From contig CAMFDH010000027.1 of assembly GCA_945949035.1 (NCBI GenBank), positions 1 through 11,191 on the forward strand: a DNA stretch of 11,191 nucleotides. Reading direction: 5' to 3'. The notes under the pieces were generated by a model, which was given only the letters and a program-made list of their open reading frames with translations, was not told the origin of the DNA and ran no database searches. Made by a program: the position numbers and the translations under genes. Origin of the DNA: an uncultured Actinomyces sp. (GTDB lineage Bacteria; Actinomycetota; Actinomycetes; Actinomycetales; Actinomycetaceae). Below, in pieces: positions 7,589 to 11,191 of this stretch. Each line of letters starts with the position of its first letter. Positions within the stretch are counted from its first letter, which is position 1.

Positions 7589-8152
7589 ATGACCAGTTTC
7601 GAGAAGGTTCGAGCTCTCGGCTTCCATGTCGACCTGATCGAACGCCTACTTCGGCAGGTCAATGCTGGTCATCTGCCGGAACACTGCCTGTTCCAGCTTG
7701 AGACAACCTTTGACGACCAGGCCGTCTTCCGGCACTTTGACCTTGTTGGTCTTCGTGACTCACTCCTCACCGCAATCCACGTCGACGAGCTTGCCGACGG
7801 GGTGCGCTGGTACCTGAACCTGATTCATGTTCGACAGATCACAGGGCTTGAACTGGGGAGTGCATCGTTTCCGCACCGGGTTCTTCCTGAGGACGAACCT
7901 GTGTTTCCGGGGCTCGAGGGACACGCTTCTTTACCGGGGTTGACGGTGGTCCTTTCGTTTGCCACCCACCGGACCATCGAGATGGAGCCGATGCAGTGTG
8001 ACGATCCTGAATGTACGGCCGATCACGGGTTGGTTGGTTCCGAAAAGGATGACGGACTAGTAATGAGCTTTGGGGTGCAGCCCGAGAGTTCAGATGAGGA
8101 AGACGCCATGGCCTTTGTCGGTGCCCTTTCGATGCAGCTAGGGCAGCGCTGA
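7589..8152 (+). CDS. DUF5998 family protein
   Basis: This 187-residue protein has unknown function. It matches, from memory, DUF5998, a family of soluble actinobacterial proteins. The diagnostic segment is METPxxC-like: MEPMQCDDPECTADHG at about 132-147, with Cys137, Cys142, Asp145 and His146 as possible metal ligands (inferred). Family-like features upstream are the FQLETTFD strand (about 35-42), the IHVDELADG turn (63-71) and a basic-hydrophobic central sheet. There is no signal peptide or transmembrane segment, so it is probably cytoplasmic. Its stop TGA shares one base with the ATG of the downstream hydrolase, so the two are probably translationally coupled. It is divergent from parC with 57 bases between the chosen starts. 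Confidence 0.85.
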   Translation: MTSFEKVRALGFHVDLIERLLRQVNAGHLPEHCLFQLETTFDDQAVFRHFDLVGLRDSLLTAIHVDELADGVRWYLNLIHVRQITGLELGSASFPHRVLPEDEPVFPGLEGHASLPGLTVVLSFATHRTIEMEPMQCDDPECTADHGLVGSEKDDGLVMSFGVQPESSDEEDAMAFVGALSMQLGQR

Positions 8153-9297
8153 TGGGGTTTACTAAGCCACTACCCGCGGGTGTTATCGCCCCGATCCCAC
8201 CACCCACACCGTGGATTGGTGATGTTCTCGAAGCTGCCGCCTACGCCGGCACGGGTGGAGAGTTCGTAGCAGGCGTGCGTGCGGAAGCCTCTGCTGAGCA
8301 GTTTGGCCTTGAGAAGGACCTTCCAGTTGTTGTGGTCCTAGCGGACGGCCTCGGCCTACACCAACTGTTGGACAAACTCGGTCACGCCCCGACCCTGCGC
8401 GGACTCCGCAGCGAACCGGTTCGTGCTCAGACCGTAGCGCCATCGACAACCTCTGCTGCGCTCACCACCCTTGCCACCGGAAGGACGCCTGGTGCAACCC
8501 GGATGGTGGGCTACTCGGTGCGCCATGGAGACGGTGTGATGAACCTGCTCCAGTTTGCCCCCGGAGTAAGCGGGAGAGAGTGGCAGCCCGAGCCGACAAT
8601 CCTCGAGCGAATGACCGGGCGGGGGATTGACTGCGCGATCGTGACAGACCCCCGATTTCAGGACTCGGGGCTGACCGGGGCGGCGATGCGAGGAGCCCGT
8701 TTTGTTGGGGCCCAGGATCTCTCCGCGCGGTTTGGTCGAGCGGTGGGCGAGGTGCGCCGAAGAACACCTCTCACATACGTCTACTGGTCAGGCATCGATA
8801 AGGTCGGCCATGGACACGGACCCAACTCACATGCATGGAGCGCTGCACTGGAGGACTTTGACATGGAGCTTCGCGGCCTCCTCAGTTCGGTAGGTGATCG
8901 AGCTCAGGTCCTACTGACAGCTGATCACGGCATGGTTGAGGTCGGTGAACGCGTGGACATTGCGGGTGTTCCATTCCTTGCTGAAGGAGTTGAGCTGGTC
9001 ACCGGTGAGGGGCGGGCAGCGCACATTCACGCCTCTGCGGGTCAGGCTGAGTCAGTCGAGCAGCGCTGGCGTGAGTACTGGGGAGACCGGGCATGGATCT
9101 TCAACCGGCAGCAGGTTCCCCAGGTCATCGGAGAAGGGCCTGGACTGGAACTGCTCGGCGACCTCCTGGTCATGCCTGATGGTGACGCCGTGGTGGGTGA
9201 TTCAAGGACCCAGTCGCAGTCGGCGCTGTTTATGCCCGGGGTGCACGGATCGTTGACCGAGGTCGAGATGGAGATCCCGGTCTGGCGCCTCTGCTAG
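8152..9297 (+). CDS. Alkaline phosphatase superfamily protein (nucleotide pyrophosphatase/phosphodiesterase-like)
   Basis: This 381-residue metal-dependent phospho- or phosphodiester hydrolase has unknown substrate. The two-metal site can be traced: Asp65 in VVLADGLG, the nucleophile Thr99 or Thr100 in APSTTSAALTTLATG, Asp216 and His220 in YWSGIDKVGHGHGPNS, Asp258-His259 in LLTADHGM, and His365 in GVHGSLTEVE. The pattern fits type I phosphodiesterase/nucleotide pyrophosphatase relatives. No signal peptide or membrane helix is visible, so it should act in the cytoplasm. It starts inside the stop of the DUF5998 gene (TGATG) with no strong Shine-Dalgarno, so translation probably depends on coupling. 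Its 3' end overlaps that of sepH by four bases. Confidence 0.9.
   Translation: MGFTKPLPAGVIAPIPPPTPWIGDVLEAAAYAGTGGEFVAGVRAEASAEQFGLEKDLPVVVVLADGLGLHQLLDKLGHAPTLRGLRSEPVRAQTVAPSTTSAALTTLATGRTPGATRMVGYSVRHGDGVMNLLQFAPGVSGREWQPEPTILERMTGRGIDCAIVTDPRFQDSGLTGAAMRGARFVGAQDLSARFGRAVGEVRRRTPLTYVYWSGIDKVGHGHGPNSHAWSAALEDFDMELRGLLSSVGDRAQVLLTADHGMVEVGERVDIAGVPFLAEGVELVTGEGRAAHIHASAGQAESVEQRWREYWGDRAWIFNRQQVPQVIGEGPGLELLGDLLVMPDGDAVVGDSRTQSQSALFMPGVHGSLTEVEMEIPVWRLC
9294..9297. other. CTAG shared by two convergent stop codons
   Basis: The hydrolase ends in TAG at 9295-9297 on the plus strand and sepH ends in TAG at 9296-9294 on the minus strand. Both are provided by the self-complementary tetramer CTAG. 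There is no intergenic space, so no dedicated terminator lies between the genes, and each mRNA must run into the other coding sequence. Confidence 0.9.
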
Positions 9298-10283
9298 TTC
9301 CCGCGAGAACCGAAGACAATCTCATCCCAGGAAGGCATGGGCTTGCGGCCGCGCTTCTTAGAACTGTCGATTGGCTTCTGGGAGGGCTCCTCGGCCTCTG
9401 TTAACTCCGTGTCGAGTAAAGGACTGCTCTCTTCGGAGGCGGGGCCTGTCTCCTCTGTTTCCGCGTGTTCGGTGCCCCCGGGTGCGGGTGCGGGTGACGC
9501 GACGCTGGGTGGAGCCACGACCGGACTGATGATGGGGACCGTCTCAACGTGCTCGTCCTCACCTTCGAATCCCATCATCACGGGCTGACGACGACCGCGA
9601 GCGGCACTTAGGCGCTTGAGAAGTTGCTCCTGACGCTCAAGCAGGATGTCGTCCTCATCGGAGAAGGGATCGATAGTAGACGTGGCGACCGGAGGGAAGA
9701 GTGCGCGGACGGGTTCGGGGGTCCTGGCTGTCTCGGTGAGCTCCCTGGCCGTCTCGTCGCCGGCGGTAGCAAGATCTGTAGCTTCTGCGAGTGTCCACAT
9801 CGCGGACTTCTCAATATCGGCCTCAACGAAGACAACTGAGACTTCCCACGCTCCTGAATCTCGCTTGGAGGCAGTCCACTTCAGTTCTTCTGTGTCGACC
9901 CCGCGCTCGGCCAAACGATCGACCACCAGGTCACCGATAGTCGGAGAATCAGGGTCGTTTCCGACGGGGGAGGAGAGTGCGCGGTCGATGGCGCGCATGA
10001 TCTCTGCGCGAACCGGGCCCTCAAAACGCCGTACGCGTTCAATTTCGGTACCGGTTTGCTCGTTGATCTGGGTGGCGGTCAAACCTTCCCTCAAGAGGGC
10101 TTGGATTTCCCGAGGTGTGAGCCTTCGCTGAGGGGAATCGGGGACTACTTCAAGGGTCGAGCCACGCAGGATCGACGAGGTCAACATCTCCGTCAGAGGC
10201 GCGACAAACTCACGTCCGTCTCCGTCCCGAAAGAGAAGAGCATCACTTCCTGCATCGCGCCCCACAAACTCAAGAACAATCAT
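9294..10283 (-). CDS. sepH: Septation protein SepH (DUF3071), FtsZ-binding division regulator
   Basis: SepH proteins bind FtsZ and promote its assembly at the division site; this is known from Streptomyces and Mycobacterium. The product is 329 residues, close to the Streptomyces protein (about 340, from memory). The N-terminal DUF3071 domain (about 1-165) contains a helix-turn-helix-like part, RRLTPREIQALLREG then VRRFEGPVRAE (about 53-95). A long Pro/Glu/Ser/Thr-rich, probably disordered linker follows. The conserved C-terminal motif KKRGRKPMPSWDEIVFG lies at 309-325. I chose the ATG at 10283 because AAAGG sits eight bases upstream. The GTG at 10292 overlaps that Shine-Dalgarno. It is divergent from the DUF4193 gene and overlaps the hydrolase stop. 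Confidence 0.93.
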   Translation of the reverse strand: MIVLEFVGRDAGSDALLFRDGDGREFVAPLTEMLTSSILRGSTLEVVPDSPQRRLTPREIQALLREGLTATQINEQTGTEIERVRRFEGPVRAEIMRAIDRALSSPVGNDPDSPTIGDLVVDRLAERGVDTEELKWTASKRDSGAWEVSVVFVEADIEKSAMWTLAEATDLATAGDETARELTETARTPEPVRALFPPVATSTIDPFSDEDDILLERQEQLLKRLSAARGRRQPVMMGFEGEDEHVETVPIISPVVAPPSVASPAPAPGGTEHAETEETGPASEESSPLLDTELTEAEEPSQKPIDSSKKRGRKPMPSWDEIVFGSRGN

Positions 10284-10291
10284 GTGTCCCA

Positions 10292-10299
10292 CCTTTCCC
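10292..10299 (-). promoter_or_regulatory. Ribosome binding site that fixes the sepH start
   Basis: On the minus strand, GGGAAAGG ends eight bases before the ATG at 10283. The alternative GTG at 10292 begins on the last base of this element, so the ATG is favoured. Confidence 0.6.
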
Positions 10300-10386
10300 G
10301 ACTACATGGTGCCAAACTCCCCGCCATCCCGATGGATGCTGTGGGGCGTGTTCAGAAAGCGGATGGAACTGAGTCACCAATGGTGT

Positions 10387-10392
10387 TACTAT
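10387..10392 (+). promoter_or_regulatory. Weak candidate -10 box for the DUF4193 gene
   Basis: TACTAT matches TATAAT at four of six positions and lies in the 166-base divergent region between sepH and the DUF4193 gene. It would give a leader of about 50 bases. The hexamer 17 bases upstream (TGGAAC, 10364-10369) is a poor -35 match, so this is tentative. Confidence 0.3.
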
Positions 10393-10437
10393 CCCCGCGG
10401 TTGCCCATCCTGGTAATCCGAGCCGCAGTTCGAGCGT

Positions 10438-10444
10438 GAAAGGA
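10438..10444 (+). promoter_or_regulatory. Ribosome binding site of the DUF4193 gene
   Basis: GAAAGGA lies five bases before the ATG at 10450, a near-ideal Shine-Dalgarno match that fixes the start. Confidence 0.75.
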
Positions 10445-10449
10445 CACTA

Positions 10450-10752
10450 ATGGCTACCGACTACGATGCCCCACGTAAGTCTGAAGAGGATATTTCTGAG
10501 GACTCTATTGAGGAGCTGAAGTCACGCCGGACCGATATTGGTTCGAATGACGTTGATGAGGACGAGAATGAGGCGGCGGAGAGCTTTGAGCTTCCGGGTG
10601 CGGATCTCTCGAAAGAAGAGCTCACCGTGCTGGTGGTACCCGCTCAGGAAGATGAGTTCACCTGTGTCTCATGCTTCCTTGTAAAGCACACCTCTCAGCT
10701 TTCACCTGAGAGCGAACCCGGCGCCCCGATGTGCCTCGATTGCATGGCCTAG
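10450..10752 (+). CDS. DUF4193 family protein, small cysteine-rich acidic protein
   Basis: This 100-residue protein has unknown function. It matches DUF4193, widespread in actinobacteria. The start MATDYDAPRK and the following SEDSIEELKSRR are characteristic of the family. A very acidic middle (about 32-60) leads to ELPGADLSKEEL. The C-terminus is a zinc-ribbon-like pair: FTCVSCFLVKH (Cys-x2-Cys) and MCLDCMA (Cys-x2-Cys). Zinc binding is inferred from those four cysteines. There is no signal peptide or membrane segment. It is the first gene of a plus-strand unit, 12 bases ahead of the DUF3710 gene, and is divergent from sepH. Confidence 0.93.
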   Translation: MATDYDAPRKSEEDISEDSIEELKSRRTDIGSNDVDEDENEAAESFELPGADLSKEELTVLVVPAQEDEFTCVSCFLVKHTSQLSPESEPGAPMCLDCMA

Positions 10753-10756
10753 GAGG
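10751..10756 (+). promoter_or_regulatory. Ribosome binding site of the DUF3710 gene
   Basis: AGGAGG is a full consensus Shine-Dalgarno eight bases before the ATG at 10765. It overlaps the last two bases of the DUF4193 stop codon (TAG at 10750-10752), which points to tight coupling of the two genes. Confidence 0.85.
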
Positions 10757-10764
10757 CGGGAGTC

Positions 10765-11191
10765 ATGGCACTATTCCGGCGTAAGAGCAAGCGAACCGAG
10801 GAGGGCTCTGTCGAGTCCCTCGAGGCGTTTGCCTCGGACCGTGAAGAACGCCCCCACCTACCTCACCGAGGTCCAAAGGACTCGGGGGGTGCACCCGCAC
10901 CCGCCGGCTATGTGGACCTTGGCGCAATCTACGTGCCGCGTATGCCCGGGCTGCAGTTGCGGGGCAAGTTCGAAGCAGACAAGACAACCCTGTTCCGCAT
11001 GCTGCTCGTGCTCGGGACCTCCGGTGTCACGGTTAGTGTTGCCGCGGCTCCAAAGTCGGGTGGGGCATGGCCGGAACTCTCGGACCAGATCGAGACTTCG
11101 ATCGTTGGCACGGGCGGTTCAGTTGAGAGAGTTGAAGGACCGTACGGAACTGAGCTTCACGCCCGGGTCGGTGCTGTCCTTCCCGATGGCA
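10765..11191 (+). CDS. DUF3710 family protein (3' end outside window)
   Basis: The first 142 codons of a DUF3710 protein are visible; its function is unknown. The start MALFRRKSKR is basic. A linker (about 11-48) follows, rich in charged residues, Pro, Gly and Ala. The conserved domain begins at YVDLGAIYVPRMPGLQLRGKFE (about 49-70) and continues through VAAAPKSGGAWPEL, GGSVERVEGPYGTELHARV and VLPDG at the edge. These match, from memory, the order of family landmarks. The start follows an AGGAGG site, 12 bases after the DUF4193 stop, so the two are almost certainly one operon. The frame is still open at 11191. The minus-strand open frames over this region are shadows. Confidence 0.9.
   Translation, partial: MALFRRKSKRTEEGSVESLEAFASDREERPHLPHRGPKDSGGAPAPAGYVDLGAIYVPRMPGLQLRGKFEADKTTLFRMLLVLGTSGVTVSVAAAPKSGGAWPELSDQIETSIVGTGGSVERVEGPYGTELHARVGAVLPDG

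Noticed and set aside
10290..10292. GTG at 10292 as the sepH start
   Set aside because: It overlaps the AAAGG that sits eight bases before the ATG at 10283, so the ATG is better supported.
10365..10387. GGAAC and GTT pair resembling an ECF sigma factor promoter upstream of the DUF4193 gene
   Set aside because: The 15-base gap is shorter than the spacing I know for such promoters, and both elements are short enough to occur by chance.
1..11191. A defence, mobile or otherwise undescribed gene system
   Set aside because: Every gene belongs to a conserved chromosomal family. There are no repeats with spacers, integrase, transposase, toxin-antitoxin pairs or sharp composition shifts.

Overview
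The window is a stretch of conserved housekeeping chromosome from a moderately GC-rich actinobacterium (Actinomycetota). The evidence is a primary sigma factor with a lysine/alanine/proline-rich tail and several families largely confined to this phylum (DUF7455, DUF5998, SepH/DUF3071, DUF4193, DUF3710). An Actinomycetaceae-like or related host is my guess; the genus cannot be fixed from this sequence. I see no insertion sequence, phage gene, tRNA, rRNA or CRISPR array.

Layout. (1) Bases 1-1390 (+): the primary sigma factor sigA/rpoD, cut by the left edge inside its repetitive tail. A strong symmetrical hairpin at 1407-1444 follows. (2) 1475-1705 (-): a small cysteine/histidine protein of the DUF7455 type, facing sigA. 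(3) 1861-3978 (+): parE, topoisomerase IV subunit B, then a tandem GNAT acetyltransferase at 4032-5054. (4) 5093-7531 (-): parC, topoisomerase IV subunit A, convergent with the GNAT gene. (5) 7589-8152 and 8152-9297 (+): a DUF5998 gene and an alkaline-phosphatase-superfamily hydrolase, overlapping by one base. (6) 9294-10283 (-): sepH, an FtsZ-binding division regulator whose stop codon overlaps that of the hydrolase. (7) 10450-10752 (+): a DUF4193 gene, followed after 12 bases by a DUF3710 gene cut by the right edge. No gene-free stretch exceeds about 170 bases.

The genes cover transcription initiation (sigA), chromosome decatenation (parE/parC) and cytokinesis (sepH). They do not form one operon. 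Transcription direction flips repeatedly, giving divergent promoter regions at about 1706-1860, 7532-7588 and 10284-10449 and convergent ends at about 1391-1474, 5055-5092 and 9294-9297.

I found no convincing undescribed system. The most notable signal is in the topoisomerase pair. ParE carries Asn where nearly all type IIA B subunits have Asp in the EGDSA motif. ParC carries Ala-Pro at the classical quinolone-determining pair. Both positions are linked to quinolone resistance in other bacteria. Other points are the duplicated 28-residue unit and charge-split tail of SigA, a probable leaderless GTG start for parE, the 4-base CTAG shared by two convergent stop codons, and the absence of dut and DUF3093 between DUF4193 and DUF3710.
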